Shown: one piece after another, positions 52,093-61,338 of the stretch
How positions within the stretch are numbered: position 1 is the stretch's first letter
How the letters are laid out: each line of letters begins with the position of its first letter
NCBI GenBank assembly: GCA_016721465.1
Contig: JADKIA010000030.1
Location: forward strand, 248,001-312,000
From: Ideonella sp.
GTDB taxonomy: Bacteria; Pseudomonadota; Gammaproteobacteria; Burkholderiales; Burkholderiaceae_C
DNA length: 64,000 nt
Reading direction: 5' to 3'
Position numbers and translations under genes: made by a program
Notes under the pieces: generated by a model
What the model saw: only the letters and a program-made list of their open reading frames with translations
Databases searched by the model: none
Told to the model about the DNA's origin: nothing

Positions 52093-52113
52093 GCCGCCGT
52101 TGCGCACGGCGGC
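52093..52113. terminator. Hairpin between convergent cytochrome and DUF2505 genes
   Basis: GCCGCCGT-TGCGC-ACGGCGGC, a perfect 8-bp stem, 27 nt after the cytochrome stop and 45 nt from the end of the opposite gene. It lacks a T-run; placed as a likely bidirectional terminator. Confidence 0.5.
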
Positions 52114-52157
52114 TCGGCCCGCCGCCGCGAGAGCGCGTCAGGCGCTTGCCGGCCCGC

Positions 52158-52637
52158 TCACTTGTGCTTCTTGAGATGGTCGACAAGGTAAGCGAACTCG
52201 TCCGCGCAGCCCGCCTCCACCTGGCCCTGCACGAACTTGGCGATCGTGCCACCGATCAGTGGCACGCTGCACTTGCAGGTGTGCACGATGCGGTAGACGC
52301 AGCCCTTGCCTGCGGGCACGAGTTCGAACTCGGCCGTCATCTTCACCGGCTGGCCGATGGCGTCCATCGTCAGCGTGCCGGTGCGGCCGCCATCGGCCTC
52401 GGCGTGCCAGGTTTCCTCGAAGGCCAGGTCCGACTCCGGGGACATCACCTTGGCCACCAGGGCCGGCAGGTCGCGCTTGACGCGCCGCTTCATGGTCACG
52501 GTCACGCCGCCGGCGGCCTTCTTGGCCTTGACGGTGGCGCTCAACTCGCCGAGTGCGGCGCTGCGCGCTTCGAGCCACTTGGGGTCGGTGAGCAGGGCGA
52601 ACACCTTGTCCACCGAGGCGCTGTATTTCTGTTCCAT
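52158..52637 (-). CDS. DUF2505 family protein (START/SRPBCC-like fold)
   Basis: About 159 residues from ATG 52637 (AGGAGA upstream). Family features: MEQKYSASVDKVFALLTDPKWLEARSAAL at the N-terminus, VTVTMKRRVKRDLPALV, and a long C-terminal helix with IAKFVQGQVEAGCADEFAYLVDHL. The fold is that of polyketide-cyclase/START-type proteins, which bind hydrophobic ligands; no catalytic residue can be named. It lies 75 nt downstream of the FadH-like gene and could be its co-transcribed partner. Confidence 0.85.
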   Translation of the reverse strand: MEQKYSASVDKVFALLTDPKWLEARSAALGELSATVKAKKAAGGVTVTMKRRVKRDLPALVAKVMSPESDLAFEETWHAEADGGRTGTLTMDAIGQPVKMTAEFELVPAGKGCVYRIVHTCKCSVPLIGGTIAKFVQGQVEAGCADEFAYLVDHLKKHK

Positions 52638-52712
52638 GGTCGGTCTCCTGTCGTCTGAGGGATGGGTTGGGGGCAATGGGGGCGTGCGCGTCGGTTCGAG
52701 CCACCTCGCAGG

Positions 52713-54755
52713 CTACAGGCGTGCCGCGAGTTCAGCGCCTTCGCGGATGGCCCGCTTGGCGTCCAGCTCGGCGGCCCGTGCGGCCCCACCGATCCGATGG
52801 TAGTGTGGGGCCGGCGCCGGCTGGGCAGGGTTTGCCTGCGGCATCAGTTCGGTCAGCGGGTCCTGGCCGGCGCACAACACGACGTGGTCCACCGCCAGCA
52901 AGCGCGTCTGGCCGTCGATGCGGAGGTGCAGGCCGTCGTCGTCGATGCGCTCGTAGTCCACGCCCGAGAGCATCTGCACCGCGTTGCGCTGCAGCACCGC
53001 GCGGTGCACCCAGCCGGTGGTCTTGCCCAGGCCGGCTCCGGGCTTGCTGGTCTTGCGTTGCAGCAGGTGAATCTGGCGTTGCGGCCGTGGGACGACCGGT
53101 GGGATCAGGCCACCCGGCGCACGCGCGCTCAGGTCCACGCCCCATTCGGCACACCAGTGCGGCAGCGGCACCGGCAAGGGCACGGCCGGGTCGTGCAGCA
53201 GGAACTCGGCGATGTCGAAGCCGATGCCGCCCGCGCCGATGATGGCCACGCGCGGGCCAGCCACCACGCGGCGCTGCAGCAGATCCAGGTAGCCCAGCAC
53301 CTTGGCGTGATCGATGCCCGGGATGCGCGGGCGGCGCGGCACGACGCCGGTGGCCAGCACGACCTCGTCGAAGGGCTCGGCCGCCAGGGCTTCGCGTGTC
53401 ACCCGCTGGCCCAGGTGCAGTTGCACACCCGTGAGCTCGAGCAGCCGTCCGAAGTAGCGCAAGGTCTGAGCGAACTCCTCCTTGCCCGGCACCTGCATGG
53501 CCCAGTTGAACTGGCCACCAATGCGGTCACTGCTGTCGTACAGGTGCACCTCGTGCCCGCGCTCGGCCGCCACCGTGGCGGCCGACAGCCCGGCCGGCCC
53601 GGCACCCACCACGGCAATGCGCTTGCGCCGCTGCGCCGGGCGGTAGACCAGCTCGGTCTCGAAGCCCGCGCGTGGGTTGACCAGGCAGGTGGCGCGCCGG
53701 TTGGCAAAGGTGTGGTCCAGGCAGGCCTGGTTGCAGGCGATGCAGGTGTTGATCTCGTCGCTGCGGCCGCCGGCCACCTTGTTGACGAACTCGGGGTCGG
53801 CGAGGAAGGGCCGTGCCATGGACACCAGGTCCACGTCGCCGGCGGCCAGCAGTGCCTCGGCCTCGTCGGGCATGTTGATGCGGTTGGACGCCACCACCGG
53901 GATCGACACCACCTGTCTCAATCGCGCCGCCGCCGAGGCGAATGCCGCGCGCGGCACCGAGGTGACGATGGTGGGGATGCGCGCCTCGTGCCAACCCACG
54001 CCGGTGTTGAGGATGGTGGCCCCGGCAGCCTGCAGTGCCTGGGCCACCAGCACCACCTCGTCCCAGGTGTTGCCGCCTTCCACCAGATCGAGCACCGAAT
54101 GGCGGACCATGACAATGAAGTTGGTGCCCACCGCGGCACGCACCTGACGCACGATCTCCACCGGCAGGCGCATGCGGTTCTCCAGCGAGCCGCCCCAGCG
54201 GTCGCTGCGCTGGTTGGTGCGCTGGCACAGGAACTGGCTGAGCAGGTAGCCCTCGCTGCCCATGATCTCGACGCCGTCGTAGCCGGCGCGTTGGGCCAGC
54301 CTGGCGCAGCGCACGAAGGCGCGGATCGTGGCCTGGATGCCGCGCTCGGTCAGCGCGCGCGGCTTGAACAGCGAGATGGGTGCCTTCTTCGCCGATGCCG
54401 AGACCACGAAGGGCTGGTAGCCATAGCGCCCGGCATGCAACACCTGCATCAGGATCTTGCCGCCCTCTTCGTGCACGGCGCGGGTCACCAGGCGGTGGTT
54501 GTGCAGGTCGAACACGCTGTTGAGCGTGCCGCCGAAGGGCAGCAGCCAGCCTTGCCGGTTGGGCGAGATGCCGCCGGTGACGATCAGGCCGACGCCGCCC
54601 TTCGCGCGTTCGCGGAAGTAGGCTGCCAGCTTGGGGTAGTGGTAGAAGCGGTCCTCCAGGCCCGTGTGCATCGAGCCCATCACCGCGCGGTTGCGCAAGG
54701 TGGTGAAGCCCAGGTCCAGCGGGCTCAGCAGGTGCGGGTGTCGGATTTCGGGCAT
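52713..54755 (-). CDS. fadH: NADPH-dependent 2,4-dienoyl-CoA reductase / old-yellow-enzyme family
   Basis: 680 residues, the length of the FadH three-domain enzyme. Domains: an FMN-binding TIM barrel (residues ~1-320, with AGYDGVEIMGSEGYLLSQFL and RSDRWGGSLENRMRLP); a 4Fe-4S motif near residue 337 (CIACNQACLDH, later ATCLVNP); and two nucleotide-binding folds (VVGAGPAGLSAA at ~381; AIIGAGGIGFDIAEF at ~500). It reduces 2,4-dienoyl-CoA intermediates of unsaturated fatty acid oxidation. Related trimethylamine dehydrogenases share the architecture, but context and motif order favour FadH. Confidence 0.9.
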   Translation of the reverse strand: MPEIRHPHLLSPLDLGFTTLRNRAVMGSMHTGLEDRFYHYPKLAAYFRERAKGGVGLIVTGGISPNRQGWLLPFGGTLNSVFDLHNHRLVTRAVHEEGGKILMQVLHAGRYGYQPFVVSASAKKAPISLFKPRALTERGIQATIRAFVRCARLAQRAGYDGVEIMGSEGYLLSQFLCQRTNQRSDRWGGSLENRMRLPVEIVRQVRAAVGTNFIVMVRHSVLDLVEGGNTWDEVVLVAQALQAAGATILNTGVGWHEARIPTIVTSVPRAAFASAAARLRQVVSIPVVASNRINMPDEAEALLAAGDVDLVSMARPFLADPEFVNKVAGGRSDEINTCIACNQACLDHTFANRRATCLVNPRAGFETELVYRPAQRRKRIAVVGAGPAGLSAATVAAERGHEVHLYDSSDRIGGQFNWAMQVPGKEEFAQTLRYFGRLLELTGVQLHLGQRVTREALAAEPFDEVVLATGVVPRRPRIPGIDHAKVLGYLDLLQRRVVAGPRVAIIGAGGIGFDIAEFLLHDPAVPLPVPLPHWCAEWGVDLSARAPGGLIPPVVPRPQRQIHLLQRKTSKPGAGLGKTTGWVHRAVLQRNAVQMLSGVDYERIDDDGLHLRIDGQTRLLAVDHVVLCAGQDPLTELMPQANPAQPAPAPHYHRIGGAARAAELDAKRAIREGAELAARL

Positions 54756-54898
54756 GCGGGCGGGCCACCATCAAAGGCCGCCAAGCGGGCGACGGGCCGA
54801 TTGTCGAACACGCCGGCGTGGACATCGGCCCGCATCGCCCGGCGCGCACCTTGTCACAATGCGGGCATCGATCCGATGATCTGCAGCACGCCCGCACC

Positions 54899-55369
54899 AT
54901 GACCCAGCCCACGCCGTCCGATCCCCCCGAGCTTGATGCCGAGCGCGTCCAGCTGGAAATCAGCCTGCCCGCCGCGATGGAGCTGTGCCAGTTGGGACTG
55001 GGCACGATGGTGGACATCCGCCAGCTGTTCGAGATCGAGCTCAAGGGCGGCATCCCCGGCACGGTGCACATCCCGCTGTACGAGGTGATGCAGATGCTGG
55101 GCCACCCGCTCACCGCCGACGAGCAGGAGGCGCTGGACTGCGGCGAGCCGGCCGACATCGACGCGCGCGGCTTCTTCACCACCATCAACCAGCTGCACCA
55201 TGTGCGCGACCACATCGTGCTGATCATCTGCAACAGCGGCCGCCGCAGCCTGTATGCGGCGCGCATGCTGCGCAACATGGGCTACGGCAAGGCGTTGTCG
55301 GTGGGCGGCGGCTTCCAGGCCTGGAAGAAGCTGCAAGCCCAGCCTGCCCAACCTGCCCGGTCCGTCTAG
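54899..55369 (+). CDS. Rhodanese-like domain protein
   Basis: About 156 residues from ATG 54899. It is a single rhodanese domain with VDIRQLFEIELKGGIPGTVHIPLYEV in the first half and the active-site loop CNSGRRS (Cys111) followed by ARMLRNMGYGKALSVGGGFQAW. An insertion of about 30 residues between the halves (LTADEQEALDCGEPADIDARG) is longer than usual. It should carry sulfane sulfur on Cys111. It precedes a tyrosine phosphatase by 45 nt; the two folds share the cysteine-loop chemistry and often travel together. Confidence 0.88.
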   Translation: MTQPTPSDPPELDAERVQLEISLPAAMELCQLGLGTMVDIRQLFEIELKGGIPGTVHIPLYEVMQMLGHPLTADEQEALDCGEPADIDARGFFTTINQLHHVRDHIVLIICNSGRRSLYAARMLRNMGYGKALSVGGGFQAWKKLQAQPAQPARSV

Positions 55370-55414
55370 CCGCACCGGCCCGCGCACCCGCGCTGGCCGG
55401 GCCAACTTTCCGCC

Positions 55415-56164
55415 ATGCCCCACCACCCCGATCGCGCCTGGCGCCTGCACGGCGCCAGCAATTTCCGTGACCTCGGCGGCTACCCCGGCCGTGGTGGCCG
55501 CACGCTGCGCTGGCGGCGGCTGTTCCGCTCCGATCACCTCGGTGCGCTGACCGCGGCCGATCGTGCCCGCCTGGTGCCGCTGGGGCTGGCCCAGGCCTTC
55601 GATTTTCGGGGCGTGGCCGAGCGCGCCGCCGCACCCTATGATTTGCCGGGCCTGGCCCAGCACTCGCTGGCCATCGAGCCCACGGTGGTGCAGCGCATGC
55701 AGGACCTGGCGGCCGCCGGCCGAACACTCACGGCGCCGCTGGTGGTCGGCTTGATGAAGGAGCTGTACCGCGCCGTAGTCAACGACCAGGCGCACCAGTT
55801 CGCGCTGCTGTTCGAGCACCTGCTGCAGGCCGATGCGCCGGTGGTGTTCCACTGCACCGCCGGCAAGGACCGCACCGGCATTGCCGCCGCGCTGATCCTG
55901 CTGGCGCTGGGCGTGCCGCGCGAGCTGGTGCTGCAGGACTTCCTGCTCACCAACCAGCTCTACCGGCACCCACCGCTGCCCGATTCCCAAACGCCGCCCG
56001 AGGCCCTGGCGGTGCTGTGGCAGGTGCAGGCGGGTTTTCTGCACGCGGCCTTCGAGGCCATCGATGGCGAGCATGGGGGCGTCGAGCGTTACCTGGGCCG
56101 GCGCGTGGGCCTGAGCCGCGGGGCATTGGACGCGCTGGAGAAGCGCTATCTGAGCGAGGACTAG
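55415..56164 (+). CDS. Tyrosine-protein phosphatase (LipA/PtpB-like)
   Basis: 249 residues. The N-terminus has the family block GASNFRDLGGYPG and FRSDHL. The P-loop CX5R is HCTAGKDRTG with nucleophile Cys147 and Arg153. The following helix (IAAALILLALGVPRELVLQDF) and the DY/F-type TNQLY segment fit the Tyr_phosphatase_3 group, which dephosphorylates phosphotyrosine and, in some bacteria, phosphoinositides. It is in tandem with the rhodanese gene. Confidence 0.9.
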   Translation: MPHHPDRAWRLHGASNFRDLGGYPGRGGRTLRWRRLFRSDHLGALTAADRARLVPLGLAQAFDFRGVAERAAAPYDLPGLAQHSLAIEPTVVQRMQDLAAAGRTLTAPLVVGLMKELYRAVVNDQAHQFALLFEHLLQADAPVVFHCTAGKDRTGIAAALILLALGVPRELVLQDFLLTNQLYRHPPLPDSQTPPEALAVLWQVQAGFLHAAFEAIDGEHGGVERYLGRRVGLSRGALDALEKRYLSED

Positions 56165-56225
56165 CGCCAGCGAATCCGGCCTTGGCCGCGCTCGGTCCGC
56201 GCTCGGCGGGCGCCGGCCTGAAAGA

Positions 56226-57164
56226 TCAGCGCCGCAGCGACAACCAGATCCCCGGCAGGATCATCAGCGCGCCCACGCCGTGGAACCACTCGATGCGCTC
56301 GCCCAGCACCAGCCAGCTCACCACCGCGCTGTACAGCGGGCCCAGGTACAGCACCATCGACACGCGGGCCGCGCCCAGGGTGCGCTGCATCAACGAGAAG
56401 GCCGCGTAGGCGCCCACACCGGGCAGCAGCGCCGCGGCCAGCACCAGGCTGGCGCTGCGCCATGAAACCTCGGTGGGCAGCCAGGCCAGCGCCTCCCACA
56501 CGCTGAAGGGCAGCAACACCAGCACGCCGGCGCTGGCGATCAGCGTCAGGCGCGCCAGGGTGCCGAAGGCCGATGGCCAGGCGCGCAGCAGCAGCGAATA
56601 GGCCGTCCACGACAGCATGGCCGCGGCGATCCAGATGTCGCCGGCGTGCACGCGCAACAGCGCCGCCGCCGACCACTGCCCCTTGAACAGGATGTGCATC
56701 ACCCCGCCCAGCGCCAGCGCGATGCCCAGCGCCTGTGGCCAGCGCAGGGATTCGCGCAGCCACAGCGCCGAGCCCAGCGTCACCAGCACCGGTGAAGCCG
56801 CATAGATCAGCCCGATGTTGACCGCCGGCGTGCTGCGCCCGCCGATGTAGACCCAGGCGCCGCAGATCCACATGCCCAAGGCGCCCAGCACCAGCAGCTG
56901 GCGCCACTCGGCGGCGATGAGGTGGCGCTTGGCGATGAGTTCGCGGTGGCAGAAGGCGGCCATCACCAGGGCCGCGACGCCCCAGCGGCCCAGCGCCAGT
57001 GCGTGCGGCGCGATCACCCCCGGCGCCCAGCGCGCGGCCAGGTAGTTGACGCTCCACAGCAGCGGCGTGATGAACAGCAGCGCCTGGGCGAGACGCACTT
57101 CCGCGGAGACCGGCATGGATGGCCCGGCAGTCAGGGGCAGGGCGGCGGCGCGGTCTGGACTCAT
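56226..57164 (-). CDS. DMT superfamily (EamA) transporter
   Basis: 312 residues with ten hydrophobic helices in two EamA repeats. The first repeat starts with ALLFITPLLWSVNYLAARW (~30-48), the second with GDIWIAAAMLSWTAYSLLLR (~165-185). The C-terminal ALGE-like motif VVSWLVLGERIEWFHGVGALMILPGIWL (~275-305) is characteristic. Members export amino acids or metabolites; the substrate is not predictable. Located 42 nt downstream of the indolepyruvate oxidoreductase gene on the same strand, so probably co-transcribed. Confidence 0.9.
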   Translation of the reverse strand: MSPDRAAALPLTAGPSMPVSAEVRLAQALLFITPLLWSVNYLAARWAPGVIAPHALALGRWGVAALVMAAFCHRELIAKRHLIAAEWRQLLVLGALGMWICGAWVYIGGRSTPAVNIGLIYAASPVLVTLGSALWLRESLRWPQALGIALALGGVMHILFKGQWSAAALLRVHAGDIWIAAAMLSWTAYSLLLRAWPSAFGTLARLTLIASAGVLVLLPFSVWEALAWLPTEVSWRSASLVLAAALLPGVGAYAAFSLMQRTLGAARVSMVLYLGPLYSAVVSWLVLGERIEWFHGVGALMILPGIWLSLRR

Positions 57165-57206
57165 GCCGACATTGTCGACGCCGGTCTCGGCCGGACGCCT
57201 GTGCGT

Positions 57207-60200
57207 TCAGAGTTCGGCCACACCGCGCAAACGCACAGCGGCACCGGGCGTCGCCGTGGCAGGCGGCTCGCCCGCGCGGCCTTCGAACCGGTCCAAAAGG
57301 GCCTGCTGCCTGGCACGCGCCGTCGCCATGCTCGCCAGCTTCACGTGGCCGTAGCCGCGGATGGTGTCGGGCACGCGGGCCAGTTGCACGGCCAGATCCA
57401 AGCGATCCGCGCGCAGGCCGGCCAGCACCGTCTGGATCAAGACTTCATGGTCGGTGATCAGCTGACGCTCCAACTTGCGCTCGGCCGTGTGGCCGAAGGG
57501 GTCGAGTGCAGTGCCGCGCAAACCGCGGCAGCGCGCCAGCCACTTCATCGCGTGCAGCATCCAAGGGCCGACCTCGATCTTCTTCACGCGGCCAGTGGCA
57601 TCGGGCTTGGCGAACAGCGGCGGGGCGAGGTGCAGGCTCAGCCGATCCCAGCCGGCGAACTGGGCCTTCAATGCGGCCTCGAAGGGGCCATTGGTGTACA
57701 GGCGCGCCACCTCGTACTCGTCCTTGATGGCCAGCAGCTTGGCGTGGCTTTGCGCCACCGCGCGGGTCAGGCGCAGTGCGCGGCCGGGCTCACCCAGGGC
57801 CAGCTCGGCGGCTCGAACGCGTTCGACCACCTGACGATAGCGTTGCGCGTAAGCGGCATTCTGGTAGGCGGTGAGAAAGGCCACGCGTCGCTCGATCAGT
57901 CCGCCGGGCCCGTCCAGCGGCGGGGTCTTTGGGACGGCGACCAGGTGCGTGCCCGGTGCGGCCGGGCCACCCAGGCGCTGCAGCGCGGCGGGCGCCGCGA
58001 TGGCCAGGCGGCCGAGCGCAAAGGCGGTCTTGTTGGCGGCCACGGCCACGCCGTTCAACTCGATGGCGCGCATCATCGCGGCCTCGCTCACGGGCACCAG
58101 GCCACGCTGCCAGCAGGCGCCCAGCATCACGATGTTGCTGGGCAGCGTGTCGCCCATCAGCGCCTGGGCGATGGCCTGCGCATCCACCGTCTGCAGCAGT
58201 GCGGCTTGATCGACAGCGAAGCGCATCTTGGCCAGCAGCGCGTCGGCTTGCAGGTCGGCGTCGGGTTGGCGCACGAAGCTGGCGGTGGGTGTCTCGTGCG
58301 TGTTGGCCAGGATCACGGTGCGGCCGGGCTTCACGGTGCCCAACGCATCGGGTGACGCGCCCACCACCAGGTCGCAGGCCAGCAGCACGTCGGCCTGCTG
58401 GGTGTCGATGCGCACCTGGTTGAGCAGATCGGCCGTGGGCGCGATGCGCACGAAGCTCAGCACCGAGCCGCCCTTCTGCGCGAAGCCCATGAAATCGAGC
58501 ACCGAGGCCTGCTGGCCTTCCAGGTGCGCGGCCATCGCCACCAGGGCGCCGACGGTGACCACACCGGTGCCGCCCACGCCGGTGACCAGCAGGTCGAAGG
58601 GGCCGGTCCACTGCCACGGCGATGGGGCGGCCAGCGCGGCCAGCTCGCGCTGCAGGTCGTCGGCGCTGAATCCGGCGTTCTCGGGCTGGCGCAGCCGGGC
58701 ACCATGCACCGAGACGAAGCTCGGGCAAAAGCCGTTGACGCAGCTGAAATCGGTGTTGCAGCTGAACTGCTCGATCTGCCGCTTGCGGCCCCAGTCGGTC
58801 TCCACCGGCAGCACCGACAGGCAGTTGCTGGCCTGGCCGCAATCGCCGCAGCCTTCGCACACCGCCTCGTTGATGAACACCCGTCGGTTGGGCAGTGCGA
58901 ACTCGCCCTTCTTGCGCCGGCGGCGCTTCTCGGCCGCGCAGGTCTGGTCGTAGATCAGCATCGAGACGCCACCCACGTCGCGCAGCTCGCGTTGCACGCT
59001 GTCCAGCTCCGCACGGTCGTGAAACGTGGTGCCGTGTGGGAACTCCTGCCGCCGCCCGCTGTATTTCTCGATCTCGTCGGACACGATGGCCAGGCGCTTC
59101 ACGCCCTCGGCCTCCACCTGGCGCGCGATCTGCGGCACGCTCAAGCTGCCGTCCACCGGCTGGCCGCCGGTCATGGCCACCGCATCGTTGTAGAGCAGCT
59201 TGTAGGTGAGCGTGGCGCCGGCGGCGACGGCCTGCCGGATGGCCAGCAGGCCCGAGTGGAAGTAGGTGCCGTCGCCCAGGTTCTGGAACACATGCCGTTC
59301 GGTGGTGAAGCGCGAATGCGCGGCCCAATCGACACCCTCGGCGCCCATCTGGATCAGGCCCGAGGTGCCGCGCTCCATCCAGCTGGCCATGAAATGGCAG
59401 CCGATGCCGGCCAGCGCGCGCGAGCCCTCGGGCAGTGTCGTGCTGGTGTTGTGCGGGCAGCCCGAGCAGAAGTAGGGCTGGCGGCGCACGGTGTCGGCCT
59501 CGTTGTGCAGCAACTGCGGCGTGAGGAAATCCACCACGAGGTGGCGACGGTCCAGCGCCGGGTTCAGTCGTGCCAGCCAATCGGCCACGGTGGGCATGAT
59601 GCGCGAGGGGCGCAGTTCGCCGAGTGGCGACAAGACGTCGCGTCCATGCTCGTCGGTCTTGCCCACCACCCGTGGGCGTTGGGCATCGGGCAGGTGGTAC
59701 AGCAGCTCCTTGATCTGGCGCTCGACCACCGGTGCCTTTTCCTCGATCACCAGCAGGTCGCTCAGGCCTTGGGCGAACTCGCCGATGCGGGTCGGCTCCA
59801 GCGGCCACACCAGCCCCACCTTGTAGACGCGCACGCCGGCGGCGGCCAGCGCGTTGGGGTCCAGGTCCAGCCGGCGCAGTACTTCCATGAAGTCGAAGTG
59901 CGCCTTGCCGACCGTGACGATGCCCAGCGTGGCGCGCGGGCTCACGACGATGTGCTTGTCGATCGAGTTGACGCGGGCAAAGGCACGCACCGCCTCCAGC
60001 TTGTGCGACAGGCGCACTTCCAGGTCGAGCGAGGGCAGGTCCACCTCGCGGATGTGCAGGTTCATGGGCGCGGTGTGGTCGACGGGCTGCGTGAAGCCCA
60101 ACGGCACCGCATCCAGGTCCACCGTCATGCCCGACTCCACCACCTCGCTGATGGCCTTGAAGGCGACCCAGGCGCCCGAGAAGCGCGACAGCGCCCACCC

Positions 60201-60770
60201 ATAAAGCCCGAACTCCAGGTACTCGGCCACGTTCGCGGGGTGCAGCACCGGCATGCCGAAGGCCTGGCACGCCAGGTCGCTCTGGTGCGGTGTGCTCGAC
60301 GAGACGCAGCCATGGTCATCACCCATCACCGCCAGCACGCCGCCCAAGGGCGCGCTGCCGTAGACGTTGCCGTGCTTGAGTGCATCGCCGGCGCGGTCCA
60401 CGCCCGGGCCCTTGCCGTACCACAGCGCAAACACGCCATCGGCCGTGCGCTTGGGATCGAGCGCCACGCGCTGCACGCCCAGGCAGGCCGTGGCGGCCAG
60501 ATCCTCGTTGATGGCGGGCAGGAAGTTCACGCCGGCCGCGTCGAGCAGCTTGGCGGCCTTCCACATCTGCTGGTCGACCATGCCCAGCGGGCTGCCGCGG
60601 TAGCCGGAGACGAAGCCGGCGGTCTTCAGGCCGGCCTTCGCATCGAGCGCGCGCTGCATCAGCGGCAGGCGCACCAGGGCCTGGGTGCCGGTGAGGAACA
60701 CCGCGCCGGTGGTGGCCTGCAGGTTGTCGCTGAGTTGGTAGTCGCGCAGATTGGACGGGCTGCTTGGCAT
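57207..60770 (-). CDS. Fused indolepyruvate:ferredoxin oxidoreductase
   Basis: About 1187 residues from ATG 60770 (MPSSPSNLRDYQLSDN); the longer frame upstream runs into an inverted repeat. Order of parts: an alpha-like N-terminus with FVSGYRGSPLG and GPGVDRAGDALKHGN; a ThDP-binding beta-like part with GDGTYFHSG at ~500; iron-sulfur cysteines around 637-685 (CEGCGDCGQ, CNTDFSC); a gamma domain with TGVGGTGVVTVG (~733); and a conserved C-terminal domain. It converts aryl-2-oxoacids to aryl-acyl-CoA plus CO2 with reduced ferredoxin, or runs in catabolism of aromatic amino acids. The single-polypeptide fusion is the usual proteobacterial form. Confidence 0.92.
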   Translation of the reverse strand: MPSSPSNLRDYQLSDNLQATTGAVFLTGTQALVRLPLMQRALDAKAGLKTAGFVSGYRGSPLGMVDQQMWKAAKLLDAAGVNFLPAINEDLAATACLGVQRVALDPKRTADGVFALWYGKGPGVDRAGDALKHGNVYGSAPLGGVLAVMGDDHGCVSSSTPHQSDLACQAFGMPVLHPANVAEYLEFGLYGWALSRFSGAWVAFKAISEVVESGMTVDLDAVPLGFTQPVDHTAPMNLHIREVDLPSLDLEVRLSHKLEAVRAFARVNSIDKHIVVSPRATLGIVTVGKAHFDFMEVLRRLDLDPNALAAAGVRVYKVGLVWPLEPTRIGEFAQGLSDLLVIEEKAPVVERQIKELLYHLPDAQRPRVVGKTDEHGRDVLSPLGELRPSRIMPTVADWLARLNPALDRRHLVVDFLTPQLLHNEADTVRRQPYFCSGCPHNTSTTLPEGSRALAGIGCHFMASWMERGTSGLIQMGAEGVDWAAHSRFTTERHVFQNLGDGTYFHSGLLAIRQAVAAGATLTYKLLYNDAVAMTGGQPVDGSLSVPQIARQVEAEGVKRLAIVSDEIEKYSGRRQEFPHGTTFHDRAELDSVQRELRDVGGVSMLIYDQTCAAEKRRRRKKGEFALPNRRVFINEAVCEGCGDCGQASNCLSVLPVETDWGRKRQIEQFSCNTDFSCVNGFCPSFVSVHGARLRQPENAGFSADDLQRELAALAAPSPWQWTGPFDLLVTGVGGTGVVTVGALVAMAAHLEGQQASVLDFMGFAQKGGSVLSFVRIAPTADLLNQVRIDTQQADVLLACDLVVGASPDALGTVKPGRTVILANTHETPTASFVRQPDADLQADALLAKMRFAVDQAALLQTVDAQAIAQALMGDTLPSNIVMLGACWQRGLVPVSEAAMMRAIELNGVAVAANKTAFALGRLAIAAPAALQRLGGPAAPGTHLVAVPKTPPLDGPGGLIERRVAFLTAYQNAAYAQRYRQVVERVRAAELALGEPGRALRLTRAVAQSHAKLLAIKDEYEVARLYTNGPFEAALKAQFAGWDRLSLHLAPPLFAKPDATGRVKKIEVGPWMLHAMKWLARCRGLRGTALDPFGHTAERKLERQLITDHEVLIQTVLAGLRADRLDLAVQLARVPDTIRGYGHVKLASMATARARQQALLDRFEGRAGEPPATATPGAAVRLRGVAEL

Positions 60771-60830
60771 CGGGCTTCCGCTGGGCTGGGATGGAGGCCG
60801 CCAGTGTGCGCTGCAACGCCTTGCTGCGCG

Positions 60831-60940
60831 CGGCCGAGGGCACCGGGTGACCGGATGCCTCCGTGTCACCCGCCGCCAGCCCGCTGGGCTGACGGCTCCT
60901 TCTCTACCTGCGGCATCCGGTCACCCGGTGCCCTCGGCCG
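60831..60940. repeat. 29-bp perfect inverted repeat with an inner hairpin
   Basis: The left arm is at 60831-60859 and the right arm at 60912-60940; they are exact reverse complements over 29 nt (arm starts CGGCCGAGGGCACCGG). The 52-nt centre contains a second stem, CAGCCC-GCT-GGGCTG, at 60877-60891. It is 60-170 nt upstream of the indolepyruvate oxidoreductase start. No ORF or terminator role is evident. Repetitive extragenic palindrome, mobile-element scar or leader structure are all possible. Confidence 0.85.
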
Positions 60941-60991
60941 GGATGCGCCTGTGCCCATCGAAGGACACGCACCGGCGCGGCCGCCACTGCG

Positions 60992-61098
60992 GTGTTCGAG
61001 CGTGAAAAGCTGGGCATGGCGATTTGCGTGCTGGCCAGCGTCTCGCTGGTGCGGCACAACGCAGGCGCGGTCGAGCTGTTCGAGCGCCAGGTGGCCAG
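60992..61098 (+). other. Unrecognised coding-like fragment between the inverted repeat and the antitoxin gene
   Basis: In the plus frame from 60992 this stretch encodes FEREKLGMAICVLASV, then a Leu/Val/Arg-rich helix and LFERQVASYA. The codon choice and composition look protein-like. The frame then runs antisense through the antitoxin gene and stops at 61201. There is no ribosome site and I do not recognise a family. It may be the remnant of a gene interrupted by the toxin-antitoxin pair. Confidence 0.3.
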
Positions 61099-61338
61099 CT
61101 ACGCGGGCTCGTCGCCGGCTGGCGGCGGAACGTCAGGTGCAAGGCCGAGGAAATGTTCAAAGTCAGCGCGTTGTCCCTTGGCGGCTTCTGACTTCAGGTA
61201 GTCCAGGGTCAGCACCGAGGCCAACTTCTCAGCGGCTGCGCTGGCGATGAACTGATTCACCGAGATGTCATCGCGCTCGGCCAGTTCCTTGATTTTTTGG
61301 TGCACGGAATTCGGCAAACGGACGGTCAGTGCGCTCAT
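61099..61338 (-). CDS. Ribbon-helix-helix antitoxin (HicB/CopG-like)
   Basis: 79 residues. The N-terminal strand-helix-helix SALTVRLPNSVHQKIKELAERDDISVNQFIASAAAEKL is the RHH DNA-binding fold (strand residues TVRLP, second helix from VNQF). The C-terminal half (DYLKSEAAKGQRADFEHFLG) is a toxin-binding tail. Its start overlaps the stop of the PIN toxin gene by 4 nt. It should neutralise the PIN RNase and repress the shared promoter, where a TGGTTA-N8-TAACCA dyad is a candidate operator. Confidence 0.88.
   Translation of the reverse strand: MSALTVRLPNSVHQKIKELAERDDISVNQFIASAAAEKLASVLTLDYLKSEAAKGQRADFEHFLGLAPDVPPPAGDEPA

Noticed and set aside
58524..61250. 908-codon plus-strand frame opposite the indolepyruvate oxidoreductase
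   Set aside because: Antisense shadow; the minus-strand protein is a clear full-length enzyme.
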